A stretch of DNA of 64,000 nucleotides, from contig JAFXBG010000015.1 of the NCBI GenBank assembly GCA_017521925.1, positions 79,968 through 143,967 of the forward strand, written 5' to 3'. This document shows positions 41,340 to 50,312 of the stretch, one piece after another. Origin of the DNA: Clostridia bacterium. GTDB taxonomy: Bacteria > Bacillota > Clostridia > Oscillospirales > Acutalibacteraceae. A program made the position numbers and the translations under genes. Numbering within the stretch: the first letter of the stretch is position 1; each line of letters starts with the position of its first letter. The notes under the pieces are model-generated. The model was not told where the DNA came from. It ran no database searches and saw only the letters and a list, made by a program, of their open reading frames with translations.

Positions 41340-43280
41340 ATGTGTCAAAGCAATAAGTTTTACATTACAACCCCCATTTACTATCCTTCGGGAAATCCTC
41401 ATATAGGTCATTGTTACACAACTGTAGCCTGTGACTCTATTGCAAGATATAAGAGAATGCAGGGCAAGGATGTAATGTTTTTAACAGGTACAGATGAGCA
41501 CGGCCTTAAAATTGAGCAGAAGGCTGCTGAAAAAGGTGTTACTCCTAAAGAGTATGTTGACGAAATTGTTGAGAATTTCAAGGCTTTGTGGAAATATATG
41601 AACGTAGACTATGACCGCTACATCCGCACTACCGACGATTACCACGTAGAAGCTGTACAGAAGATTTTCAAGGCTCTTTATGACAAAGGTTATATTTATA
41701 AGGGCGAGTATACAGGCAAATACTGCACTCCCTGCGAAAGCTTCTGGACAGACAGCCAACTTGTTGACGGCAAATGCCCTGAATGCGGCAGAGATGTTAT
41801 AGAGGCTAAGGAAGAGGCTTATTTCTTCAAAATGGCTCCCTTTGCAGAGAGAATTGAAAAGCTTCTTACCGAAACAGACTACCTGCGTCCCAGAACAAGA
41901 GCTACCGAGCTTGTAAACAACTTCATAAAGCCCGGTCTTGAGGATTTGTGTGTTTCCCGTACTACATTTACCTGGGGTGTGCCTGTAAGCTTTGACGAAA
42001 AGCACGTGGTTTATGTTTGGATTGATGCTCTTTCAAACTACATTACTGCTTTAGGCTACGAGAACAACGCGTATAACGATTACAGCAAATACTGGCCTGC
42101 AGACACGCATATGGTTGCTAAGGATATTATGCGTTTCCACGCTATTATCTGGCCTGCAATGCTTATGGCTCTTGACTTACCTTTACCCAAGCATCTTGCA
42201 GTTCACGGCTGGATTACCTTTAACGGCCAGAAAATGAGCAAGTCTTTAGGCAATGTTGTAGACCCCTTTGTTTTAGGCGAAAGATATGGTGCAGATGCTA
42301 TCCGTTACCACATTTTACGTGAAATGGCTCTGGGTGCTGACAGCTCTTTCTCTAATGAAATTATGATTAACCGCATTAATACCGACCTTGCAAACGGTCT
42401 TGGTAACCTTGTTTCACGTACAGTTGCAATGGTTGAAAAATACTTTGGCGGTACACTCCCTGAGGTTCAGGCTGAGGGCGAGTTTGACGATTCACTTATA
42501 GAAACCGCTATGGCACTTAAGGCTGAGGTAGACAAGTACATTGACGAAACTCAGCTTAACAATGCACTTGCCGAGATTTTCAAGGTTGTTAACCGTGCAA
42601 ACAAATATATCGACGAAACAATGCCCTGGGTGCTTGCTAAGGATGAAGCACAAAAGCCCAGACTTGCAAGAGTGCTTTATAACCTTTTAGAGGCTATCCG
42701 TGTTGCTACTACTCCTCTTTCTTGCTTTATGCCTTCTACAATGCCCAAGGTTTGGGAGCAGATTGGTATGAGCAGTGATGACGCAACCTATGAGAATATA
42801 GACAAGTGGGGCGTACTTCCCGCAAACGTAACAGTTAAACGCGGTGAGGTCCTTTTCCCCAGAATTGATGTTGAAAAGGAAATAGAGGAGCTTAACAAGT
42901 TTATCTGCAATAACGAAACAAAGGCTGAGGAGCCAAAGGTGGAAATCCCCGAGGGTTTAGCTCCTATCGGCATTGAGGATTTTTGTAAGGTTGATTTAAG
43001 AGTTGCAAAAATCACAGCCTGTGAGCCCGTTAAGAAGGCAAAGAAGCTTTTGAAGCTCACTGTTTTTGACGGCATTAAGGAAAGAACAGTTGCCTCAGGT
43101 ATTGCTAAGTACTATAAGCCTGACGAGCTTGTGGGTAAGTCTGTTATCCTTGTATCAAACCTTAAGCCTGCTACCCTTTGCGGTATTGAGAGTGCAGGTA
43201 TGATTTTAGCGGCAACTAGCGGCGAAGATGTTAAGGTAATCTTTGTTGACGGTGTGCCTGCAGGTTCAAAAATCAGCTGA
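41340..43280 (+). CDS. metG: Methionyl-tRNA synthetase
   Basis: Charges tRNA-Met. A 646-residue class I synthetase. HIGH-type motif in PSGNPHIGHCY (about 17-27); single zinc-knuckle insert with CTPC..CPEC (about 127-147); KMSKS in GQKMSKSLGN (about 297-306); anticodon-binding helical domain; and a C-terminal EMAP-II-like tRNA-binding domain (about 540-646, DFCKVDLRVAKI, SNLKPATLCGIESAGM). ATG 41340 has CAGGAG upstream. The stop overlaps the tatD start by one base. Confidence 0.96.
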   Translation: MCQSNKFYITTPIYYPSGNPHIGHCYTTVACDSIARYKRMQGKDVMFLTGTDEHGLKIEQKAAEKGVTPKEYVDEIVENFKALWKYMNVDYDRYIRTTDDYHVEAVQKIFKALYDKGYIYKGEYTGKYCTPCESFWTDSQLVDGKCPECGRDVIEAKEEAYFFKMAPFAERIEKLLTETDYLRPRTRATELVNNFIKPGLEDLCVSRTTFTWGVPVSFDEKHVVYVWIDALSNYITALGYENNAYNDYSKYWPADTHMVAKDIMRFHAIIWPAMLMALDLPLPKHLAVHGWITFNGQKMSKSLGNVVDPFVLGERYGADAIRYHILREMALGADSSFSNEIMINRINTDLANGLGNLVSRTVAMVEKYFGGTLPEVQAEGEFDDSLIETAMALKAEVDKYIDETQLNNALAEIFKVVNRANKYIDETMPWVLAKDEAQKPRLARVLYNLLEAIRVATTPLSCFMPSTMPKVWEQIGMSSDDATYENIDKWGVLPANVTVKRGEVLFPRIDVEKEIEELNKFICNNETKAEEPKVEIPEGLAPIGIEDFCKVDLRVAKITACEPVKKAKKLLKLTVFDGIKERTVASGIAKYYKPDELVGKSVILVSNLKPATLCGIESAGMILAATSGEDVKVIFVDGVPAGSKIS

Positions 43281-44053
43281 TGAATTATAATAATATTTTT
43301 GATGTACATGCCCATTATGACGACGAAAAATTTGATGAAGACAGGGAGGAGCTTTTAAGCTCTCTGCCTTCTATGGGCGTTAAGGCGGTTGTAAATGCAT
43401 CTGTTGACATTGAAACCGCCAAGAAAGCAATTGAGTTTTCTCGAAAATATCCTTTTATGTATGCGGCGGTGGGTATTCATCCTGAAAACCTTGAGGGACT
43501 TGAGGATAACTACCTGAATGTTCTCGGTGACCTTTATGAGAATAACAAAAAGGTTGTGGCAATAGGCGAGATTGGTCTTGACTATTACTGGGATATCCCA
43601 AAAGAGCCTCAGTTAAAGGTTTTTGAAGACCAGCTAAAACTTAGTCTGGAACTTGATGCCCCCGTGGTTATTCACGACAGAGAGGCTCACGCCGATACAA
43701 TGCGTATCCTGAAAAAATATACCCCAAAAAAGGTGCTTTTACACTGCTACAGCGGAAGCAAAGAAATGCTTAAAGAGGTTATGAAGCTGGGTGCTTTTAT
43801 AAGTCTGGGCGGTGTTGTTACCTTTAAAAATGCAAGGGTACCCGTTGAGGTTGCCGAGGCGATTCCGCTTGAGAGACTTTTCCTTGAAACCGACTGCCCT
43901 TATCTTTCGCCTGTGCCTTTCAGAGGTAAGCGAAACTCTAGCGAGAAAATTGCTTTTACTGCACAGCGTATTGCAGAAATTAAGGGTATGGATACACAAG
44001 AGCTTATAGATATTACAACCGGAAATGCCGAGGAGTTTTTCGGCATAAAATAA
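43280..44053 (+). CDS. tatD: TatD-family metal-dependent DNase
   Basis: A 257-residue TIM-barrel hydrolase of the TatD/YcfH family. Metal ligands are visible as HAHYDD near the N-terminus, the central Glu in GEIGLDYYW, VIHDREAH, LHCYSGS and the late Asp in LETDCPYL. It is classically encoded next to metG in Firmicutes, as here, with a one-base overlap (TGATG). Confidence 0.93.
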   Translation: MNYNNIFDVHAHYDDEKFDEDREELLSSLPSMGVKAVVNASVDIETAKKAIEFSRKYPFMYAAVGIHPENLEGLEDNYLNVLGDLYENNKKVVAIGEIGLDYYWDIPKEPQLKVFEDQLKLSLELDAPVVIHDREAHADTMRILKKYTPKKVLLHCYSGSKEMLKEVMKLGAFISLGGVVTFKNARVPVEVAEAIPLERLFLETDCPYLSPVPFRGKRNSSEKIAFTAQRIAEIKGMDTQELIDITTGNAEEFFGIK

Positions 44054-44059
44054 CAAAGC

Positions 44060-44086
44060 AAAGCCCTTCCTGAGGAAGGGCTTTTT
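44060..44086 (+). terminator. Terminator of metG-tatD
   Basis: AAAGCCCTTCC/GGAAGGGCTTT, an 11-bp stem with a 3-base loop and T-run. The next gene starts only 18 bases later, so some read-through is likely. Confidence 0.9.
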
Positions 44087-44104
44087 GTAAGCAGGTGACT
44101 TAAT

Positions 44105-46813
44105 ATGACTAAAATCTTGTCAGCTAATAAAAACAAAAAAAGTATAAAAGACTTTTTTAGTTATAACGTTTTTGTTATAGCCGCTTTTCTGTTGCCTGCT
44201 TTTATAGTTACTGCCTGTTTTGTTATAAACAGAATAGCTCCATTTGGCAAAAATATTGTTATGGTCTGCGATGCCTGGCAACAATATTATCCTTTCCTGA
44301 GAGAACTGCAGATGCTTTTAAAATCAGGAGAGCTGCCTGGTTACTCGTGGAATACAGGCGGAGGAGCAAACTTTTTAGGAGTAATTGCAAATTATCTGGG
44401 CAGTCCTCTGAACTTATTTACTGCTTTTCTTCCCTCAGAGCACGTGTGGCTTGAAAGCTATCTTACGCTTACCATAATACTGCGTATAGGCTGTGCAGGC
44501 GGATTTATGGCATTTTTCCTTAGAAAAGCTTTTAACCGCAACGACCTTAGCCTTGTGTTTTTTTCTCTTATGTATGCACTCTGCGGTTTTATTATGGGAT
44601 ATTACTGGAACTTTATGTGGCTTGACAGTGTGGCGTTGCTTCCTCTGGTAATTGCAGGAGTAATCGGTGTTCTGAGAGATAAAGAGTATCTGCTTTACAT
44701 TATATCCTTGGCTTTCTCTGTAATCTGTAATTTTTACATAGGCTATGTAGTATGTATTTTCGTTTTGCTGTTTTGTATAGGTTATACGGTTGTTGAGTTT
44801 AAAAGCTTAAAGGAAAGTCTTAAAAATACAGGCAAAATGGCAGGTCTTACCCTTATAGCTTTTATGCTTACTGCATTTATTACCCTGCCTGCGTTTCTGG
44901 CTTTAAGAAACTCCGACTCAATGTCTGATGTTTCTTCCTTTCCGCTTGAGTACAGCATCAACAGTGCGTTCGGTTATGCTGACAACAGCCTTATAAACAG
45001 TATATCCGCATTTTTCCGCACCTTAACAAATACTCTTTCCTTTACACGGCCTATATCTATGGATAAGGGTGAGCCTAATATTTTTTGCGGTTCTTTAGCG
45101 GTTGTGCTGGGAGTTTTTTATTTAACCTCAAAAAAAATAAAGCTCAGAGAAAAAGCCGTTTCTCTTGGATTTATTTTGCTTTTTGTCTTAAGCTTTGTTG
45201 TTAACCAGCTTAACTTTATCTGGCACGGTTTCAACATACCTGCTATGGTGTATTACCGTTTCAGCTTTTTGTTTTCCTTTGTACTGATAATAATGGCGTA
45301 CAGAGCTTTTGAGTTTGTAAATGATTTCGGCAAAAAATCCTTTTTTGCGGTAACGGCTTTGTTAGTTTGCTATTTAGGGTTGGCGTTTGTTTTTCAAAGG
45401 AAAATTTCAGTAATAATTACCTTTGCTTTAATTGTAATTATTATGACGTTGCTGGCTTTATATAAAGCAGGCAAGCTTAACCTTAAGGCTTTGTCGCTGG
45501 TGCTATGCTTTATAGTCTTATGTGATATGAGCGTGTCGGCTTTATATTCCACAAGATTTGTGGGATTTTATAAGGGTCAGGATTACCCCAATCAGTATAA
45601 TTCAGTTAAAATCCTTACAGAAAAAGCCCGTGAGCAAAGTGAAGATAATGAACTATACCGCACAGAGTTTGTACGCCCTTTCAGTCTTAATGACGGCGCT
45701 CTTTATTCAGAGTTCGGTGCATCAACCTTTAATTCAATGTGTAGAGGCGATTACTCAGACTTCTTTACGGAATTCGGGCTGGAGTCGTCTAAAGCCAATA
45801 ACACCTATCTGTATGTCGAATCAACCCCGGTTACAAATCTTTTTCTCAATATAAAATATATTATTGCAAGAGAAAACAGAAACGCAGAACCTGAGGATGA
45901 GCCTGTAATTATTTATGAAGAGGTAACGGATACTTCGGATATGTTGCTTATTGCAGAAGAAAATGGCAGTAAGATATATGAAAACCTGTCATATCTGCCT
46001 ATGGGCTTTATGACTGACAGAGCACTTCTTGATTATAAGCTTTCTGAAAGTGCCGTACTGCCCCATAATGCTCAGAACGAGTTTTTTAAGCTGGCAACAG
46101 GAACGGATAAAAATGTTCTGATTCCTGTTAGGGCTGATAAAGTAAGCGGTGCAGATTTAAGCACAATGAACCGACACGAAGCACTTGATACTTACTACGC
46201 TTACAACCGCAGTTCAGCTGAAAATGAGGTGCTTACCGTTGAATATACAGCACCGCAAACAGGCAGATACTACGGAATATTCAGAAATTCATCTAAAGAG
46301 AAGTTCCCGGTCAGATGCGGAGAACGTGTTGTGTGGGATTTGGACAACTATGTTCACATCACTAGCTTAGGAACCGTTAAACAGGGCGAATCAATAAGCG
46401 TGGATTTACCTGTGGTTGAAACCGATAATGGAAGATTGGGGTATTATCTCTTTTATCTTGATGAAGATGTATATAAAGAGGGCTTTAAAAATCTCAGCCA
46501 AAGCACTATGGTTATGGACGAGAAATCTCATCTTGGCTTTAAAGGGCATATAAAGGTGGAAAAAGACGGACTTTTTTATACTTCTGTGCTTTTTGATGAA
46601 GGCTGGCGGGCTTTTGTTGACGGCAAAGAGGTAAAAATCACCCCTGTAGCAAAAACTTTCTGTGCCTTTGAACTTTCTGAAGGTGAGCATACAGTTGAGT
46701 TCAGGTATTCGCCTGAGGGTTTTTATGGCGGTGTTCTGATAACTGCAATGGGATTAACGGTGCTTGGTTGCTTTTTGTTGATTCTAAAACACAGAAGAAA
46801 TAAAAAAGCATAA
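44105..46813 (+). CDS. YfhO-family polytopic membrane protein
   Basis: A 902-residue membrane protein of the YfhO family (GT-C-like fold). In Bacillus and Listeria this family glycosylates lipoteichoic acid or other envelope polymers outside the membrane. About 12-13 transmembrane helices occupy residues 20-460. The first extracytoplasmic loop carries DAWQQYYPFL and the motif GYSWNTGGGANF, typical of the family. A large soluble domain follows (about 480-870), with a final helix (about 876-895) and a basic end. The donor and acceptor cannot be read from sequence. Confidence 0.82.
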   Translation: MTKILSANKNKKSIKDFFSYNVFVIAAFLLPAFIVTACFVINRIAPFGKNIVMVCDAWQQYYPFLRELQMLLKSGELPGYSWNTGGGANFLGVIANYLGSPLNLFTAFLPSEHVWLESYLTLTIILRIGCAGGFMAFFLRKAFNRNDLSLVFFSLMYALCGFIMGYYWNFMWLDSVALLPLVIAGVIGVLRDKEYLLYIISLAFSVICNFYIGYVVCIFVLLFCIGYTVVEFKSLKESLKNTGKMAGLTLIAFMLTAFITLPAFLALRNSDSMSDVSSFPLEYSINSAFGYADNSLINSISAFFRTLTNTLSFTRPISMDKGEPNIFCGSLAVVLGVFYLTSKKIKLREKAVSLGFILLFVLSFVVNQLNFIWHGFNIPAMVYYRFSFLFSFVLIIMAYRAFEFVNDFGKKSFFAVTALLVCYLGLAFVFQRKISVIITFALIVIIMTLLALYKAGKLNLKALSLVLCFIVLCDMSVSALYSTRFVGFYKGQDYPNQYNSVKILTEKAREQSEDNELYRTEFVRPFSLNDGALYSEFGASTFNSMCRGDYSDFFTEFGLESSKANNTYLYVESTPVTNLFLNIKYIIARENRNAEPEDEPVIIYEEVTDTSDMLLIAEENGSKIYENLSYLPMGFMTDRALLDYKLSESAVLPHNAQNEFFKLATGTDKNVLIPVRADKVSGADLSTMNRHEALDTYYAYNRSSAENEVLTVEYTAPQTGRYYGIFRNSSKEKFPVRCGERVVWDLDNYVHITSLGTVKQGESISVDLPVVETDNGRLGYYLFYLDEDVYKEGFKNLSQSTMVMDEKSHLGFKGHIKVEKDGLFYTSVLFDEGWRAFVDGKEVKITPVAKTFCAFELSEGEHTVEFRYSPEGFYGGVLITAMGLTVLGCFLLILKHRRNKKA

Positions 46814-46844
46814 TTTTGTCAGTAGAAATAATGCACATATTCAG

Positions 46845-46890
46845 CCCTGCTATTCTATCAATTATGTTAATTGATTTGAAAGCAGGGTTT
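46845..46890 (+). terminator. Stem-loop terminator overlapping the next promoter
   Basis: CCCTGCT pairs with AGCAGGG, with an inner ATCAATTA/TAATTGAT helix, followed by TTTTG. The -35 of the next gene lies inside its right half. Confidence 0.65.
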
Positions 46891-46899
46891 TGTTATAAT
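46871..46899 (+). promoter_or_regulatory. Promoter of dockerin phosphoesterase 2
   Basis: TTGATT, 17 bases, TATAAT. Confidence 0.6.
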
Positions 46900-46949
46900 T
46901 ACTTTGTACAATTATAAGTGTTTTCGCAACACCTAAAGGAGGATTTTTG

Positions 46950-49900
46950 ATGAAAACAAAGAAATTTGCCAAAGCTTTACTTTCAGTAGTTTTGGTTGTG
47001 ACGATGCTTCTTTCCATGTGCATTGTAGGTTATGTAGGCGTAAGTGCTGTAGGCACCGAGCTCAACTACGAATTCGCATATAAGAACGCAGGTTACGCAG
47101 AAGGCCGCATAACCCTTACAGGCGGCACAGGAAACTATTTTATTTACTGGGCAGATGATACCAAGGCACTTGACGGTTATCATGAAATTACCGTAATTTC
47201 ATCTGACGATATATTGCCCTTTGAAATGGATGCAAATACTGCAATCCCTGCAGGTGCTACAAAGGTAATTGCTATCCAGAGCGATACAATCCCCGAGGAT
47301 AAAACCGTTGCTGCAGCGGATGCCGTTTTTGATATTCCTGCCGATAAGCAGTTCAAGGGCGGTACAAAGCAGTACGACTTTATGACTCTTTCTGATATTC
47401 ACATTGATTATAATAACTGGTACACATACGCAAAAGAGCATTTAGCTAACTCTTTAGAAGTTGCCGCAAAGAGAGATGTAGAGTTTATCGCTACCTGCGG
47501 TGATACTATGAATGGTAACAGCGGTATAGACAAGTATGATGACGAGTGGAAAACATATCTGCAGATATTGGCTGCATCAAACTATAACAATCCCATTTAC
47601 GAAGCAAACGGTAACCACGAGTCCTACTATGATGACGGTAAAACCAGCGACCCCTATGATTTTGGCTTGAATCTGTTTAAAGCTTCAACAGGTCTTAACG
47701 CAATAACAGGTGCTGTGCAGTCCGCTCCTTACTTTGAAAAGACAATTAACGGCGACCACCACATCTTTATGGCAATGGAGCTTATTTCAAAGGAGCAGAG
47801 CCCCGGTGCATCAAACACTTTCACAGAAGCCCAGATTAATTGGCTTGAGGGTCTTTTTAAGAAATATGAGAATGACGGACATAGAATATTTATCTATGAG
47901 CATGCTCCATTCAAGGGTTATGGTGCGGGCGACAATAAGCAGACACCTTATTATGGTGCCTCTATGGTTGATTCATATCCTCAGGTTAAAAAGCTCAAGA
48001 ACCTGCTTGAAGCACATAAGGATACTGTTATTTTTTCAGGTCATACCCATATAGACCTTAGATATGGCTATAACTTTGATAATGAAAACGGAAAAACTGC
48101 ATATACAGTTCATATTCCTTCCAATGCTTCAACAACACATCCAAACGCAAGCGGAGGCCTGGACTACATACATAACATCAACAGCTCTCAGGGCTATCTT
48201 GTAGACGTTTACGACAAGTACGTAATCTTAAACGGCACAGACCTTGCTTTCAATGCTATATATCCTCAGTATTCTTATATGGTTGACTATTCAGGTGAAA
48301 AGCTTGAGAAAAATGAGCTTGAGGATATTGTGTACGAGACAACTGACGTAACAGTTGACGTTTCCAAGCTTACATCCAATGCATCCAAGGTTCTTTGTGT
48401 GCCTTTTGATTCCAAAAACAATACTGCAGAGGCAGTAGAAATGACCAAGAATGCTGACGGTACATTTTCTGCTGATATTATTAAGGCATACGCAAAATTC
48501 AACTTTGTAATTTACATTGGTGACGAAGTTCTTAAGTCAAGTACCTTTGATAATGCTGACTGTAAGGTTATTTTAGGTTATCAGACCTTAACATATACTC
48601 CTGATAATGCCGTAAGCTTTGTAAGAGCTCACGTATGGGGTGAGGGTGACGGCACAATCTGGCCCGGAATTACAATGGCTAAGGGTGCTTCAGGCAGCTA
48701 TTCCGTAAAAATTCCTGCTTCCAAGTTTACAGGCGTTGTATTCAACTGGGGCGATGGTGATGCTAACAAGACAAGCGATATTGATATTTCAGCTGGCTCA
48801 GTACCTGAAAAGGGTGTAGAGCTTATAGCCGGTGCAGATGATATTTATGTTAACCTGTCCGAAGGTGAAACAGAACCTGTTGTAAAGCCTACAACAACAT
48901 CTACACAGCCTGTTGAAACTACTCCTGCAGTAACAACAAAGCCTGCAGAAACCGAGCCTTCTGAGGTAACTGTTCCTACAGAAACAACAGTAGTAACCGA
49001 GCCTACAGAAACAACATCAGCAACCGAGCCTGTCAAGGATGAGCTTGCTCCTATCGTTATTATTGAAAAGACAGAGAATAACAATCTGTCAGTTGATGCT
49101 TATGCCGCAGACGGTGCAGAGGATGTTCAGTATAAGTTCTCTGTAAACGGCACTGTATATCAGGACTATTCCGACAAGGCAGAGTTTGTATTCAATGCTC
49201 CTGTTGACTATACTTATACAGTAGAAGTAAGTGCAAAATATGCTGACGGCACAGAGCACAAAGCATCTGTAGTGTTTGAGGTTAAGAACGGCGAGGCAAT
49301 TTTACCTGAAATGCCTGAAAGACCTGTTGCTCCCACAACTGCAGAGCCTACAGAAACAACTACAGAGGCTAAGGAAACTACACTTCCCACAACAGAAACA
49401 ACTCCCACAACTGTTCCTGCAGTTGAATATATGTATGGTGACTCTGACCTTAACGGAAAGATTAACATCAAGGATGCAACAACTGTTCAGAAGTATGCCG
49501 CAAAGCTTGCAGAGCTTGATGATACAGCTTTTGTTCAGGCTGATGTAACAGGCGATATGAAGGTTAACGTTAAGGATGCAACTGCAATCCAGAAATATGT
49601 AGCAAAGATTATAACAGTATTCCCCGTGGAAGAGGGTACAGCTCAGCTTGCTGCTGTTGGTGCAAATGCAACTCTTATGAATGAAGTTAAGGGTGTGCTT
49701 TCCAAGGAGTATCAGTATGCTTCTTACGATGCATATATGGCACTTAAGAAAGCATATATGAACAATGTATCTGACGATGTGCTTAACGAAGTTTACGCGG
49801 ATTACAAGAAAATGAAGTCCAATAATCCTATCGCAAGCTTCGGCGGTACTGTTACAATCGGAGTTATCAATATTGGTAACACAGGTAAGGGAACACCTCT

Positions 49901-50255
49901 GCATATAAACATTTCAGGCGGCAGTAACGACGATGTTCAGGAAGGAACACCTTCAAGTTATTACCTCAGAGGCAGTCTTACAGATTGGGACCCCGGCAGA
50001 GTTATGATGCTTAACTCTGACGGTTCTGCAAGTACTAAGCTTACACTTTCTGCAGGTACTTATGAGTTTAAGGTTTATGACAGCAATACATCCAAGTGGT
50101 ACGGTAACACAGGTACTATTGAGGATACAGAAACAGGCTGGACATTTACTGACACAGGTATGGTTAACTGTACTCTTAATGCTACCGGCGGCGAATACAC
50201 CTTTAAATGTTACGTAAACGCTGAAGGTAAATTCAAGGTAGACGTTACAAAGTAA
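46950..50255 (+). CDS. Secreted dockerin phosphoesterase with starch-binding-like modules (paralogue 2)
   Basis: A 1101-residue paralogue of the protein at 8051. Signal peptide; Ig-like domain; calcineurin-like phosphoesterase with Asp149 (SDIHID), CGDTMNG, ANGNHE and His365 (GHTHID). The second metal motif ends GNHE where paralogue 1 has GNHD. Then a starch-binding-like module in the middle (about 540-620, VRAHVWGEGDG and IWPGITMAKG), a Thr/Glu linker, an Ig/FN3-like domain, a second linker, a type I dockerin (about 829-895, two intact loops) and a C-terminal beta domain (YYLRGSLTDWD and later, glycogen-binding-like). GGAGG is seven bases before ATG 46950. Having two modules in different positions suggests module shuffling between the paralogues. 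Confidence 0.85.
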   Translation: MKTKKFAKALLSVVLVVTMLLSMCIVGYVGVSAVGTELNYEFAYKNAGYAEGRITLTGGTGNYFIYWADDTKALDGYHEITVISSDDILPFEMDANTAIPAGATKVIAIQSDTIPEDKTVAAADAVFDIPADKQFKGGTKQYDFMTLSDIHIDYNNWYTYAKEHLANSLEVAAKRDVEFIATCGDTMNGNSGIDKYDDEWKTYLQILAASNYNNPIYEANGNHESYYDDGKTSDPYDFGLNLFKASTGLNAITGAVQSAPYFEKTINGDHHIFMAMELISKEQSPGASNTFTEAQINWLEGLFKKYENDGHRIFIYEHAPFKGYGAGDNKQTPYYGASMVDSYPQVKKLKNLLEAHKDTVIFSGHTHIDLRYGYNFDNENGKTAYTVHIPSNASTTHPNASGGLDYIHNINSSQGYLVDVYDKYVILNGTDLAFNAIYPQYSYMVDYSGEKLEKNELEDIVYETTDVTVDVSKLTSNASKVLCVPFDSKNNTAEAVEMTKNADGTFSADIIKAYAKFNFVIYIGDEVLKSSTFDNADCKVILGYQTLTYTPDNAVSFVRAHVWGEGDGTIWPGITMAKGASGSYSVKIPASKFTGVVFNWGDGDANKTSDIDISAGSVPEKGVELIAGADDIYVNLSEGETEPVVKPTTTSTQPVETTPAVTTKPAETEPSEVTVPTETTVVTEPTETTSATEPVKDELAPIVIIEKTENNNLSVDAYAADGAEDVQYKFSVNGTVYQDYSDKAEFVFNAPVDYTYTVEVSAKYADGTEHKASVVFEVKNGEAILPEMPERPVAPTTAEPTETTTEAKETTLPTTETTPTTVPAVEYMYGDSDLNGKINIKDATTVQKYAAKLAELDDTAFVQADVTGDMKVNVKDATAIQKYVAKIITVFPVEEGTAQLAAVGANATLMNEVKGVLSKEYQYASYDAYMALKKAYMNNVSDDVLNEVYADYKKMKSNNPIASFGGTVTIGVINIGNTGKGTPLHINISGGSNDDVQEGTPSSYYLRGSLTDWDPGRVMMLNSDGSASTKLTLSAGTYEFKVYDSNTSKWYGNTGTIEDTETGWTFTDTGMVNCTLNATGGEYTFKCYVNAEGKFKVDVTK

Positions 50256-50270
50256 TAATTATCTCTTTAA

Positions 50271-50304
50271 AAAACGGAGCTGACACAATTGTCAGCTCCG
50301 TTTT
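50271..50304. terminator. Bidirectional terminator
   Basis: AAAACGGAGCTGACA and TGTCAGCTCCGTTTT form a perfect 15-bp stem with a 4-base loop. It serves the phosphoesterase gene (plus) and the MutS-like gene (minus). Confidence 0.92.
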
Positions 50305-50312
50305 CGTTGTAA

